From Microthrixaceae bacterium (GTDB lineage: Bacteria > Actinomycetota > Acidimicrobiia > Acidimicrobiales > Iamiaceae): a stretch of DNA of 64,000 bases. The notes beneath the pieces were generated by a model. The model was not told the origin of the DNA. It searched no databases and saw only the letters and a list, made by a program, of their open reading frames with translations. Shown here piece after piece: positions 17,744-26,712 of the stretch. A program made the translations under genes and the position numbers. The stretch is from positions 124,001 through 188,000 of the forward strand of contig JADJDU010000001.1 in assembly GCA_016702505.1 (NCBI GenBank), in the 5' to 3' direction. How positions within the stretch are numbered: the first letter of the stretch is position 1; each line of letters starts with the position of its first letter.

Positions 17744-19348
17744 GTGATCCGCGACGCCCTCGCTTCCGCCGTGCACGATGCCCTGGTGGCGTTGGCCGTT
17801 GACCCGCTGCCTGAGCGGATCGATCTGGAGCGGCCGGCTCGCAAGGAACACGGTGACTGGTCGTCCAACGTGGCCTTGGCAACCGCCAAGAAGGCCGGGC
17901 GCAACCCGCGTGAGCTGGCCACAGCTCTGATCGATCACCTGAGCGCGAACCTTCCGGCTCACGTCGAGCGGGTCGAGATCGCCGGACCCGGGTTCGTCAA
18001 CTTCCACCTGGCCCCGACCTGGCTCCACGACGTGCTGGCCGAGGTCGTCACCGCGGGCGTGGACGACTACGCCCGCTCCGAGGATGGGGCGGGGCGCTCG
18101 GTCATCGTCGAGTTCGTGTCGGCCAACCCGACCGGACCGGTGCACGCCGGTCATGCTCGGGGTGCCGCCTACGGCGATTCGGTGGCCCGACTGTTGGAGC
18201 GGTGCGGATGGGCCGTTACCCGCGAGTTCTACATCAACGACCGCGGTGTCCAGATGCAGAACTTCGGCGCCTCGCTGGCTGCCCGCAAGAACGGTGAGGA
18301 ACCGCCCGAGGACGGCTACCAGGGCCAGTACGTCACCGACTGGGCCGCCGAGATGCCCGATGGTGTCGATCCTGTGGCGTGGGGCGAGGACCGGGCCCTC
18401 GCCGACCAGCGCGACGCTCTAGCGGCCTTCGGCGTGCACTTCGACGTGTGGTACCGGGAGCTGTCCCTGGTCGACTCGGGTGCCATCGAGGAAACCCTCG
18501 GCGAGCTTCGGGACAAGGGTTACGTGTTCGACGAGGACGGAGCGGTCTGGTTGCGGTCCACCGACTTCGGTGACGACAAGGACAGGGTCCTGGTCAAGAG
18601 CGACGGCGAGCTGACTTACCTGGCGCCTGACATCGCCTACCACCGAGACAAGTTCTCGCGTGCCGAACGTCTCATCAACGTATGGGGGGCCGACCACCAC
18701 GGTTATGTGGCCCGCATGAAGGCGGCCATGGCGGCACTCGGCCACGACTCGGGTGAGCTCGAGGTGGCCATCGTCCAGCTCGTCGAACTGCTCAAGGACG
18801 GGGAACCGGTCCGCATCTCCAAGCGGTCCGGAAACCTGATCGAGCTGCGCGACATCGTGAACGAGGTCGGCGCCGACGCGGCACGGTTGACCTACCTGCT
18901 CCAGTCGATCGACTCCCGTCAGACGGTCGACCTGGCCGTGGTGGCCAGCCAGGGCATGGACAACCCCGTGTACTACGTGCAGATGGCCCACGCCCGGATT
19001 CACGGGATCGCCCGTCGGGCCGCCGAGGCCGGTATCGAGCGGGCACCCCTGGGTGAAGCCAACCTGGCGCTGCTCACCCACGAACGAGAGCTGGATGTGT
19101 TGCGCTCGTTGTCCGAGCTACCCGAGACCGTGCTGTCGGCCTGCGCCGACCGGGCCCCACATCGGGTCACCACCTGGGTGCGAGAGCTCGCCGGTGCGTT
19201 CCACGGCTTCTATCACGACTGCTACGTGGTCGGAGATGGGGTCAGCCCGGAGCTGACCCAGGCCCGGCTGTGGCTGGTGGAATCTGCTCGGGTCGGCTTG
19301 TCTGTCGGCCTCGACCTATTGGGCGTAAGCGCCCCCGAGTCCCTGTGA
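17744..19348 (+). CDS. argS: Arginyl-tRNA synthetase
   Basis: 534 residues, class I. The HIGH-type motif is HAGH in SANPTGPVHAGHARG near residue 130. The KMSKS-type loop is ISKRSGN near residue 360. The C-terminal DALR anticodon-binding domain ends the protein. GTG 17744 follows GAAAGG at normal spacing, so this gene has a conventional leader; TAGGAT near 17679 may be its -10 box. tRNA-Arg(CCG) is encoded divergently just upstream. It heads the argS-lysA-hom-thrC series, although the 60-bp repeat lies before lysA. Confidence 0.97.
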   Translation: MIRDALASAVHDALVALAVDPLPERIDLERPARKEHGDWSSNVALATAKKAGRNPRELATALIDHLSANLPAHVERVEIAGPGFVNFHLAPTWLHDVLAEVVTAGVDDYARSEDGAGRSVIVEFVSANPTGPVHAGHARGAAYGDSVARLLERCGWAVTREFYINDRGVQMQNFGASLAARKNGEEPPEDGYQGQYVTDWAAEMPDGVDPVAWGEDRALADQRDALAAFGVHFDVWYRELSLVDSGAIEETLGELRDKGYVFDEDGAVWLRSTDFGDDKDRVLVKSDGELTYLAPDIAYHRDKFSRAERLINVWGADHHGYVARMKAAMAALGHDSGELEVAIVQLVELLKDGEPVRISKRSGNLIELRDIVNEVGADAARLTYLLQSIDSRQTVDLAVVASQGMDNPVYYVQMAHARIHGIARRAAEAGIERAPLGEANLALLTHERELDVLRSLSELPETVLSACADRAPHRVTTWVRELAGAFHGFYHDCYVVGDGVSPELTQARLWLVESARVGLSVGLDLLGVSAPESL

Positions 19349-19380
19349 CCCCCCAAACCACCACCCAACCCGTTCTCGGG

Positions 19381-19600
19381 CAGGTTTCGGTTGGAGGGCA
19401 GCCGGTTCTTGCCCCAGTTCGGTGCTTGCCAGTTTTGGGGCAGGTTTCGGTTGGAGGGCAGCCGGTTCTTGCCCCAGTTCGGTGCTTGCCAGTTTTGGGG
19501 CAGGTTTCGGTTGGAGGGCAGCCGGTTCTTGCCCCAGTTCGGTGCTTGCCAGTTTTGGGGCAGGTTTCGGTTGGAGGGCAGCCGGTTCTTGCCCCAGTTC
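19381..19600 (+). repeat. 60-bp perfect tandem repeat, 3.67 copies
   Basis: Three identical 60-base units begin at 19381, 19441 and 19501. A 40-base partial unit follows at 19561-19600. A degenerate start may precede them (CGTTCTCGGG at 19371-19380). GGGGCA at each unit start can pair with TGCCCC 30 or so bases on, so each unit can form a stem. The array fills the gap between argS and lysA. Perfect identity means recent expansion; copy number probably varies between strains. Confidence 0.97.
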
Positions 19601-19634
19601 TGATTCGGCGGCGGATTGCTGAGGGGTGGAGGGT

Positions 19635-20922
19635 GTGACTGATCGGTCTGAACATGTCCTGCCTTTCGGGCTGTTGCCCGACTCGGCCCAGGTCGGCCCC
19701 GGTGGTCAGCTCCTCATCGGGGGGTGTGACCCTCGCCGACCTGGCCGAAGAGTTCGGCACGCCGTTGTTCGTCTACGACGAGGACCAGCTCCGGAACCGG
19801 TGTCGTGAGGCGGTTTCCGCCTTCGGTGACGGCGTGGCCTACGCCACCAAAGCGTTCCTGTGTCGGGCCATGGCCCGACTCGCCCACGAGGAGGGGATGC
19901 ACCTCGACGTGGCTTCGGGTGGTGAGCTGCACGTCGCTCTCTCTGCCGGGGTGCCGGCGGAGCGCATTGTGTTGCACGGCAACAACAAGAGCGATCAGGA
20001 ACTGGCCCGGGCCCGAGCCGAGGGTGTTGGCCGAATCGTGGTCGACAGCTTCGACGAGATCGATCGGCTGGAACGCCTGCACGCCGCCGATGGGGTGGTG
20101 CCCAAGGTGTTGCTGCGGATCACCCCTGGGGTCGAGGCCCACACCCACGAGTTCGTGATGACCGGACAGGACGACTCCAAGTTCGGTTTCGGTCTCAAGG
20201 TGGGTGACGCCGAACGGGCAGTCGCCCGAGCCCAGTCCAGCCCGGCGGTGGACCTGGTCGGCCTACACGCCCACATCGGGTCGCAGGTCTTCGTGGCCGG
20301 GTTCTTCGAACAGGCGGTGGAGGCGTTGGCCCCGTTCGTCAACGAGTGCGCCCTTCCTGAGCTCTCGATCGGGGGCGGAATCGGCGTGGCCTACGTCGAA
20401 GGCGAGGAAGCGCCGTCGATCACCGAATGGGGCGAGGTGGTAAGTCGGGCCTGTGCCCAGGCCGGGATCTCCGCCCGGGTGTCGGCCGAGCCCGGTCGTT
20501 CAATCGCGGCTGCAGCCGCGGTGACCGTGTACCGGGTGGGCACCGTCAAGGAGGTGCCGGGCATCCGAACCTTCGTTGTCTGTGACGGTGGGTTTATCGA
20601 CAACCCTCGTCCCGCCCTGTACGGCAGCGGTTACGAGACGTTCCTGCCCCGGGCTGTGACCGCGCCCCGGACCGAATCGGTGCGTCTGGTGGGAAAGCAT
20701 TGCGAATCGGGTGACATCCTGGTCTCCGAGGCTCGGGTGCCCGAGGGGCTGGTGGTGGGAGACCTGATCGCCACTCCGGTCACCGGTGCATACGGGCGAT
20801 CCATGGGTTCCAACTACAACCTCCTGCCCCGTCCGGCAGTGGTGTTCGTGTCCGATGGTGAGGCCCGTCTGGTCATCCGGCGCGAGACCGAGGATGACCT
20901 CCTCGCCACCGACATCGGTTGA
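19635..20922 (+). CDS. lysA: Diaminopimelate decarboxylase, frameshifted near the 5' end
   Basis: PLP-dependent decarboxylation of meso-diaminopimelate to lysine. The fold-III barrel carries the PLP lysine in AYATKAFLC, followed by HIGSQ, SIGGGIG, AEPGRSI and the C-terminal CESGD motif. The normal LysA N-terminus (FGLLPDSAQVGPGG) is in one frame from GTG 19626/19635. The rest, from VTLADLAEEFGTP on, is in the next frame. The shift falls at the six-G run 19719-19724; five Gs would restore one protein. Translation from ATG 19654 would give an unrelated N-terminus. An assembly indel is likely because lysine synthesis is normally essential. Confidence 0.9.
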
Positions 20923-21190
20923 CTTCGAGTCGGGCCGATCCGACCGCGATCAGATCCGGCCGTCACGCCCCAGAGATGCCACCTAGTGCTGTAACTGACA
21001 ACGTTTGCGCTGTTGTGAGCTTGCGAGCCACTGGGCAAACGCCGTCGAGCCGCCGCAACGAAGTGAGGACCGGGCTTGACGGAACCGGAATCGTCCGCCG
21101 AAGGCGGCCCAGGAGAACTGGACAGCGTTCAGTGCAGGCGACTCCCAACGCCTGCAAAGGCTGCCGGTCACGGCATTAGGGTCCGTCGCC
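20923..21190. other. Intergenic region without a recognisable gene
   Basis: 268 bases between lysA and the next gene. It holds a small hairpin CCGCC-GAA-GGCGG (21095-21107) and a stretch GACAAC...GCTGTTGT (20998-21016) that resembles one beside repeat copy B at 32055-32075. TAGGGT at 21177-21182 serves the following gene. Confidence 0.5.
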
Positions 21191-21631
21191 ATGAGGATGC
21201 GCCTGCCCGAAGGAAGTAGCTGGTTCAGTTCCTTCGTCGACAGATCCCAGATCGACGCAGGCCTCTCCGAGCATGACATCGTCGAGGGAGTCTCCGTCGA
21301 TGTGCTCCAGTCCGCTCTTGAGGCCATGCAGCGGGGCGAGGTGGAGTTCGTGATTGTCGAGGACGGCGACGAGTTCGTCCAAGCCGCCGGTGATGGTGAT
21401 GGGCCGTACCAGCTCGAGCACTATGCAGTGGACGGGACGGTTACGGCTGCGGCAAACGCGGGGTATCCCGCGGTGGCGTCGGTGTTCACCAGTTACCTCG
21501 CCGGAGACGGGTCGTGGCAGAAGATCCTCGGCCCGCCCGGCGGAGCTGAAGCGCCAGAAAGGAGCGAGACGTCTCCTCAGGGCCCGGTCGAGGAAGGCCG
21601 GGGCCTACTCGGACGATTATTCCGCCGATAG
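21191..21631 (+). CDS. Hypothetical acidic protein
   Basis: 146 residues. TAGGGT at 21177-21182 lies 8 bases before ATG 21191, which supports the start and a leaderless mRNA. The sequence is acidic, with mixed alpha/beta character in the first 110 residues (VEFVIVEDGDEFVQ). A linker follows, and then a basic end, GLLGRLFRR, that could bind membrane or another protein. I recognise no family. Confidence 0.65.
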   Translation: MRMRLPEGSSWFSSFVDRSQIDAGLSEHDIVEGVSVDVLQSALEAMQRGEVEFVIVEDGDEFVQAAGDGDGPYQLEHYAVDGTVTAAANAGYPAVASVFTSYLAGDGSWQKILGPPGGAEAPERSETSPQGPVEEGRGLLGRLFRR

Positions 21632-21733
21632 CACCGTCAAGGGTTTGGTGCCGGTCGGAGGGTCAGCGTCCTCTGTCCAACGAATGCACATCAAATTGCC
21701 GTATCGGCGAATCGGCTTGTCTGCTGAGCGGTC

Positions 21734-21804
21734 TCAGCTGCCGAAAGCGAAGAACGTGATCTGGGTGACCATGGCGTCGGAGAGGGCTTCGACGTAGTGC
21801 AGGG
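21734..21804 (-). pseudogene. 3' remnant of a second thioesterase gene
   Basis: Minus-strand reading gives LHYVEALSDAMVTQITFFAFGS then stop (presented here as the tail only). The neighbouring intact gene ends IAYATQIMFFAFGR. Both are followed or preceded by CTGAGACC, a short direct repeat at the duplication borders. Only the last 22 or so codons of the paralogue remain. Confidence 0.6.
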
Positions 21805-21806
21805 TC

Positions 21807-22676
21807 TCAGCGGCCGAAAGCGAAGAACATGATCTGGGTGGCGTAGGCGATGGGATCGATCAGATCCTGGTCCCACAAAGTCATCTCGACCGACGCGTAC
21901 CCGTCGCCGGCCCAACGCGCACGGGTGTGCCCGAGGAGCCAACCAGGCTCAGCTTCGCCGAACAGGTGGATCGTGTAGTCGGCGCTCGGTCCAAACCAGG
22001 TGTCACCACTCGGTCCCACCTTCTGGAAGACCGCGGAGGGCATCATGTCGCACAACACGATGGGGGCAACTCGGTCGAGCGCGCCACCAAGCGAGGTGGG
22101 TGGCTCGTCGATTCGGAACCAAGACGCCGACTCCGCCCGTCCGTCCTCGAACGCTTCCCATGGAGCCCTTCCAAGAGCGGATCGCCCATCGACGATGCGC
22201 TCCCAGAACGGAACCGGTGGTCGAGTGAACTCGAACTCGACTCCAGCGGGAAGGGGATCGCGGAACGAGCGAAGGGACTCAGGGTCAGGAACATCGGGCG
22301 GCACGGCATCGACGAAGGAGAAGCCCTTTCGCTCGGCACCGAAAACCGCCACCGCGGTAAGTCCAGCCTCAGCGCCGGAGTTGCGGACCGTGGCGGTGCA
22401 CTGAGACATCGACCGCCCTCGACGGAGGATCTCAACCGATATCTCAACCGGGCCGACCGCGACCTGTCCGGCGAACACGCTGGTCATGGTGCGAAGGAGC
22501 TGGTCGGGCCGGTTCAGCTCCAACTCCATGGCCCGGGCCGCGATGGCTGCCACGATCCCCCCTTGGGGCACAACGACGAGTTGCCAGTCCGAGGAGATTC
22601 GGGTCGTGAACGTGCCGGGTTGCTCTCCGCGGGTCACGTCGAGGTCCAGCCATGGTGCGGCCATGTCGGAGTTCAT
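21807..22676 (-). CDS. Acyl-CoA thioesterase-like (double hot-dog) protein
   Basis: 289 residues from ATG 22676. An N-terminal hot-dog domain (VVPQGGIVAAIAARAM, near residue 30) and a second one after residue 150 give the TesB-like double hot-dog layout of actinobacterial acyl-CoA thioesterase superfamily proteins. It probably hydrolyses an acyl-CoA or acts as a related binding protein. Upstream in-frame codons up to 22763 look non-coding. A partial 3' duplicate follows it. Confidence 0.8.
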   Translation of the reverse strand: MNSDMAAPWLDLDVTRGEQPGTFTTRISSDWQLVVVPQGGIVAAIAARAMELELNRPDQLLRTMTSVFAGQVAVGPVEISVEILRRGRSMSQCTATVRNSGAEAGLTAVAVFGAERKGFSFVDAVPPDVPDPESLRSFRDPLPAGVEFEFTRPPVPFWERIVDGRSALGRAPWEAFEDGRAESASWFRIDEPPTSLGGALDRVAPIVLCDMMPSAVFQKVGPSGDTWFGPSADYTIHLFGEAEPGWLLGHTRARWAGDGYASVEMTLWDQDLIDPIAYATQIMFFAFGR

Positions 22677-22804
22677 CGCCACAGATTGCCCGGTGCTCCG
22701 TTGTGGCCCGGCATGGGTTATTGGTGCGCCTCCGGTGTGTCGCGTGGATGCCGTCGCCTGCAACGACGGTGGTGGTGTGCGATCCCGCCTCTAGCCTTGT
22801 TGTG

Positions 22805-23131
22805 ATGGAGGACGAGCTGGCCTTCGGGGAGATCTACGACGCCGAGACCCTGGCCGCGCTCGACTCCTACCAGCCGCCCGATCATGGACCAGACCCTCTG
22901 TCGTCACGGATGGTCCGTTGGAGCCGGACGTCGGCAGTAGGGGCCATGGCCGCAGGGTTTGCCTTCGGTCTGCGAGAGGTCCTGGAGCCACCGCGGGACG
23001 AAGCGATCGTCATCGAGGTGGACGCCGACGGGCAGCCGCACGACCTGCCGATCCGCTTGATACTGGACCCCGACGACCCATCTGGGAGTCTGTGCATCAT
23101 CCGGCGTGACCCGCCACCGCCCATCACCTGA
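22805..23131 (+). CDS. Hypothetical protein upstream of hom
   Basis: 108 residues. TAGCCT at 22792-22797 lies exactly 7 bases before ATG 22805. The first part is acidic (MEDELAFGEIYDAETLAALD). A short Gly/Ala segment near residue 45 is followed by IVIEVDADGQP and a proline-rich end. It precedes hom by 46 bases, but hom has its own promoter. No family recognised. Confidence 0.7.
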   Translation: MEDELAFGEIYDAETLAALDSYQPPDHGPDPLSSRMVRWSRTSAVGAMAAGFAFGLREVLEPPRDEAIVIEVDADGQPHDLPIRLILDPDDPSGSLCIIRRDPPPPIT

Positions 23132-23164
23132 CTGCATTGGTTCGGGCCTACTCGAACCGACCGG

Positions 23165-23170
23165 TAGCCT
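23165..23170 (+). promoter_or_regulatory. Leaderless -10 box for hom-thrC
   Basis: TAGCCT with a 7-base spacer (CGCCGCC) to GTG 23178. The same box and spacing occur 373 bases upstream at the preceding gene. A leaderless mRNA leaves no room for a leader-peptide attenuator. Confidence 0.65.
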
Positions 23171-23177
23171 CGCCGCC

Positions 23178-24497
23178 GTGGCTGAACAGGACGCAAGGCC
23201 GGGACCGGTGGTCAGAGTCGGGTTGTTGGGGTGTGGCAACGTGGGCGCGGCCCTCGTGCAGCTACTCGAAGACCGGGGAAGTGAGATCACCGCCAGGACC
23301 GGCGTTCGGCTGGACCTGGCCCGCGTCGCGGTCCGCAGCCTCACCCGCAAACGCGCTGTCCACCTCGACGACGGAGTGCTGACGGTGGACGCCGGCGAGG
23401 TCGTCAGCGACCCGAACGTAGATCTGGTGGTCGAGGTCATGGGCGGCATCGAGCCGGCCCGGGAGTTGATCCTCGCCGCGCTGGCCGCGGGCAAACCGGT
23501 GGTGACCGCCAACAAGGAACTCTTGGCCAACCACGGTGCCGAGCTGTTCGCCGCGGCCAACGCTGCCGGTGTCGACTTGTTGTTCGAGGCGGCGGTGGCC
23601 GGTGGCATCCCCATCATGAGGCCGCTGCGCGAGTCATTGGTGGGAGAGGAGGTTCGCCGGGTGATGGGCATCGTCAACGGCACCACCAACTTCATCCTCA
23701 CCCAGATGTCAGAGCACGGCACCTCCTATGCCGAAGCCCTCACCGAGGCCCAACAACTGGGCTACGCGGAACGGGACCCAACCGCCGATGTGGAGGGCTA
23801 CGACGCTGGCGCCAAGGCGGCCATCCTGGCTTCGCTGGCCTTCGGGGCCAAGGTGGTGGCCGGTGACGTGTACCACGAGGGCATCGCTGGCATCACCACC
23901 ACCGACATCGACTTCGCCCGTCGCCTCGGCTATGTGATCAAGCTCCTGGCCATCGCAGAGCTGGTGGACGAGGTTGACGGCACCGAAGCGGTGGCGGTGC
24001 GCGTGCATCCCACCATGGTCCCCACCACTCACCCCTTGGCCGGTGTGCGTGATTCCTTCAACGCCGTGTTCGTGGAGGGGGCAGCGGTAGGGGACCTCAT
24101 GTTCTACGGCCGCGGCGCCGGGGGTGATCCCACCGGGTCTGCGGTTCTGGGAGACCTGATCGATGCTGCCAACAACTTGGTCAAGGGAACCCACGCCAGC
24201 CTCATCAGCCTGGTCCGCCGCCCCATCCGGCCGATCGATGATCTACTCACCAGCTACTACCTGAACCTCGACGTGCACGATCGGCCCGGCGTGCTTCGGG
24301 CCATCGCCGAGGTGTTCGAGCGTCACGGTGTGTCCATCCGTTCCATGGAGCAGGAAGGCACCGGTGACACCGCCCGTCTCATCCTCATCACCCATGAAGC
24401 TCGTGAGGCCGACGTTCAGGCCACCCTCGAAGACATTCGTGGTCTCGACGTGATCCTCAACGTCACCTCCGTGCTGCGCGTCATCAGCGCCGACTAG
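23178..24497 (+). CDS. hom: Homoserine dehydrogenase
   Basis: 439 residues from GTG 23178. NAD(P)-dependent reduction of aspartate semialdehyde to homoserine. Seen: nucleotide-binding GLLGCGNVGAALV at the start, the catalytic domain with NGTTNFIL and AERDPTADVEGYDAG, and a C-terminal ACT domain (YYLNLDVHDRPGVL) for feedback control by an amino acid, typically threonine. The start is fixed by TAGCCT at 23165-23170, 7 bases before GTG. thrC follows after 16 bases, giving a hom-thrC operon. Confidence 0.97.
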   Translation: MAEQDARPGPVVRVGLLGCGNVGAALVQLLEDRGSEITARTGVRLDLARVAVRSLTRKRAVHLDDGVLTVDAGEVVSDPNVDLVVEVMGGIEPARELILAALAAGKPVVTANKELLANHGAELFAAANAAGVDLLFEAAVAGGIPIMRPLRESLVGEEVRRVMGIVNGTTNFILTQMSEHGTSYAEALTEAQQLGYAERDPTADVEGYDAGAKAAILASLAFGAKVVAGDVYHEGIAGITTTDIDFARRLGYVIKLLAIAELVDEVDGTEAVAVRVHPTMVPTTHPLAGVRDSFNAVFVEGAAVGDLMFYGRGAGGDPTGSAVLGDLIDAANNLVKGTHASLISLVRRPIRPIDDLLTSYYLNLDVHDRPGVLRAIAEVFERHGVSIRSMEQEGTGDTARLILITHEAREADVQATLEDIRGLDVILNVTSVLRVISAD

Positions 24498-24513
24498 ATC
24501 CCAGCAGGTGCAG

Positions 24514-25908
24514 ATGAAGTACGTGTCCACCCGAGGTCAGGCGCCGTCGCTGGAGTTCGGAGATGTCCTGCTGGCCGGTTTGGCCGTCGATGGTGGGCTC
24601 TACCTGCCCGACCAGTGGCCCGCTCAGTCCGAATCCTCCGCGTCGACGTTGGTGACGTACCAGGACGTGGCCACCGCGGTGATGGCGCCGTACGTGGCCC
24701 CCACCCTCGCCGAGGCTGAGTTGGCGGCGATGGTCTCCGATGCCTACGCCACCTTCACCCACCCCGACGTCTGTCCGGTTACCCCCCTGGGTGATGACGG
24801 CCTCCACCTCCTCGAGCTGTTCTGGGGACCCACCATCGCGTTCAAGGATGTGGCCCTTCAGCTTCTGGGCCACATCTTCGACCACGAGCTGACGGGGCGG
24901 GGCCAACGGGCCACCATCGTGGTGGCCACCTCAGGAGACACGGGCTCGGCCGCAATCGAGGCGTGCCGGGGCAAGGACCACCTCGACATCGTCGTGCTCC
25001 ACCCGGCCGGACGGGTGAGCGACGTCCAACGTCGCCAGATGACCACCGTCGATGCCCCGAACGTGCACAACGTGGCCGTGGCGGGAACGTTCGACGACTG
25101 CCAAGACCTGGTCAAGGCGTTGTTCGCCGACGAGGGGTTCCGAACCGAGGTGGGGCTGTCGGCCATGAACTCGATCAACTGGGCTCGCGTCATGGCCCAG
25201 GTCGTCTACTACGTCACCGCGGCCCGCAGCCTGGGCGCCTCGGCTACCTCACCGATTGCCTTCGCCGTTCCCACCGGCAACTTCGGGAACGTGTTCGCGG
25301 GCTGGGTGGCCCGCCAGACCGGTACGCCGATCAGCCAGCTGGTGGTGGGATCGAACAGCAATGACATCCTCACCCGTTGGCTGGCCAGCGGGGTCATGGA
25401 GCAACACGGGGTCCACCCCACGATCAGCCCGAGCATGGACATCCAGGTTTCCTCGAACGTCGAACGGCTCCTGTTCGAGCTCTACGACCGCGATGCGACG
25501 GTGTTGGCCGAGCGCATGGCCGAGTTCCGGGCTGATGGTCGGGTCGACACCGGAGATACCCGGCTGGCCCCGGTCACCGAGGTGTTCGATGGGGCGGCCT
25601 TCTCTGATGAGCAGACCAGGGCCGAGATCCGCCGTACCTACGACGACACCGGCGTGATCCTCGACCCCCACACCGCGGTTGGGGTGGCGGCAGCCCGTCA
25701 GGCCCGCCGGGACACCGGCATCCCGATGGTCTGTCTGGCCACCGCCCATCCGGCCAAGTTCCCCGATGCGGTCGAGCAGGCCATCGGCATCCGCCCCGAG
25801 CTTCCGGCTCACCTGGCCGATCTCTTCGACCGCCCCGAGCGGTTCGAGGCCCTGCCCAACGACCTCGCCGCCCTTCAAGCCCACGTTCGCCGAGTGATCA
25901 GCCACTGA
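24514..25908 (+). CDS. thrC: Threonine synthase
   Basis: 464 residues from ATG 24514 (GTG 24508 also possible). PLP enzyme converting O-phosphohomoserine to threonine. The PLP lysine is in GPTIAFKDVALQ near residue 110, the phosphate-binding loop in VATSGDTGSAA, and the tail is STAHPAKF-like (ATAHPAKFP). Length and the VSTRGQAPSL start fit the long, fold-type II family also found in Pseudomonas and E. coli. It shares an operon with hom. Its substrate must be supplied by a kinase or phosphotransferase; thrB is absent here and thrH lies next. Confidence 0.96.
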   Translation: MKYVSTRGQAPSLEFGDVLLAGLAVDGGLYLPDQWPAQSESSASTLVTYQDVATAVMAPYVAPTLAEAELAAMVSDAYATFTHPDVCPVTPLGDDGLHLLELFWGPTIAFKDVALQLLGHIFDHELTGRGQRATIVVATSGDTGSAAIEACRGKDHLDIVVLHPAGRVSDVQRRQMTTVDAPNVHNVAVAGTFDDCQDLVKALFADEGFRTEVGLSAMNSINWARVMAQVVYYVTAARSLGASATSPIAFAVPTGNFGNVFAGWVARQTGTPISQLVVGSNSNDILTRWLASGVMEQHGVHPTISPSMDIQVSSNVERLLFELYDRDATVLAERMAEFRADGRVDTGDTRLAPVTEVFDGAAFSDEQTRAEIRRTYDDTGVILDPHTAVGVAAARQARRDTGIPMVCLATAHPAKFPDAVEQAIGIRPELPAHLADLFDRPERFEALPNDLAALQAHVRRVISH

Positions 25909-26056
25909 CGCGACCCTGAGAGCGGGCCGATAGGTTCGATGTTTCGCTTGGCTCTCGATGTCAAGGCATTGGTGGTCTGGGGTGGAGGGGCCGAGACGGG
26001 ATATGGGAGCGACCCGGTCGCAGTTGGGGCCCGGTTCCGGCCCGGTGGGTAGCGGG

Positions 26057-26692
26057 TCAGGTGAGGTGGACGTCGATCGCAGCTAGGAGGTCATCGAACT
26101 CTTCGTGGGCGGGGAGTTGGGGGAACTCGGCCTTCACGTTGTCGGGGGCGTGGAACAAGAAGCCGGCATCGGCGTCGAGCAGCATGGTGGTGTCGTTGTA
26201 GGAGTCGCCCGCAGCCACCACCCGGTAGTTGAGGCTCTGGAAGGCCTGCACCGCACGGCGCTTGGGGTCGTCGATTCGAATCCGGTAGTCGGTGATCCGG
26301 TCGTCATCCACCACCAAGCGGTGGCACAAGATGGTGGGCATTCCCAGTTGGCGCATCAACGGGGCCGCGAACTGCTCGAAGGTGTCGGACAGGATGACGA
26401 CCTGGGTGCGTTGGCGCAGCTCGGCCACGAACTCGGCTGCGCCCGGCAGTGGCTCCAGGCCGGCGATCACATCCTGGATCAGAGACAGCGTCAACCCGTG
26501 CTCGGCCAGCAGGGCGAGCCGGTAGCGCATCAAGACGTCGTAGTCGGGTTCCTCGCGGGTGGTTCTCCGCAGGGCGTCGATCCCGGTCCGTTCGGCCACG
26601 GCGATCCAGATCTCGGGGACCAGGACCCCCTCCATGTCCAGCGTGACGATCGTCTGGGTGCGGGTGTCGGTGGTGTCAGCCGATGCGGTCAT
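26057..26692 (-). CDS. thrH: ThrH: phosphoserine phosphatase / homoserine phosphotransferase
   Basis: 211 residues. HAD fold with nucleophile motif LDMEGVLVPEIWIA, motif II ILSDTF, and motif III/IV GDSYNDTTMLLDADAG. The sequence matches Pseudomonas ThrH almost block for block (PDYDVLMRYRL, LMRQLGMPTILCHRL, AGFLFHAPDNV). ThrH can transfer phosphate from phosphoserine to homoserine, making the substrate of ThrC. It sits on the opposite strand exactly where relatives carry homoserine kinase thrB, between thrC and rho, and is convergent with thrC. GACACT lies 7 bases before ATG, a weak -10. Confidence 0.9.
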   Translation of the reverse strand: MTASADTTDTRTQTIVTLDMEGVLVPEIWIAVAERTGIDALRRTTREEPDYDVLMRYRLALLAEHGLTLSLIQDVIAGLEPLPGAAEFVAELRQRTQVVILSDTFEQFAAPLMRQLGMPTILCHRLVVDDDRITDYRIRIDDPKRRAVQAFQSLNYRVVAAGDSYNDTTMLLDADAGFLFHAPDNVKAEFPQLPAHEEFDDLLAAIDVHLT

Positions 26693-26712
26693 GCCGGTCA
26701 GTGTCGCAGGTG

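Noticed and set aside
19381..19600. Possible CRISPR array
   Set aside because: The units are contiguous 60-base copies with identical spacers, no cas genes; it is a plain tandem repeat.
19270..19638. Protein-coding reading of the tandem repeat (20-residue repeats)
   Set aside because: Several frames are open only because the repeat lacks stops; no start signal and it overlaps the end of argS.
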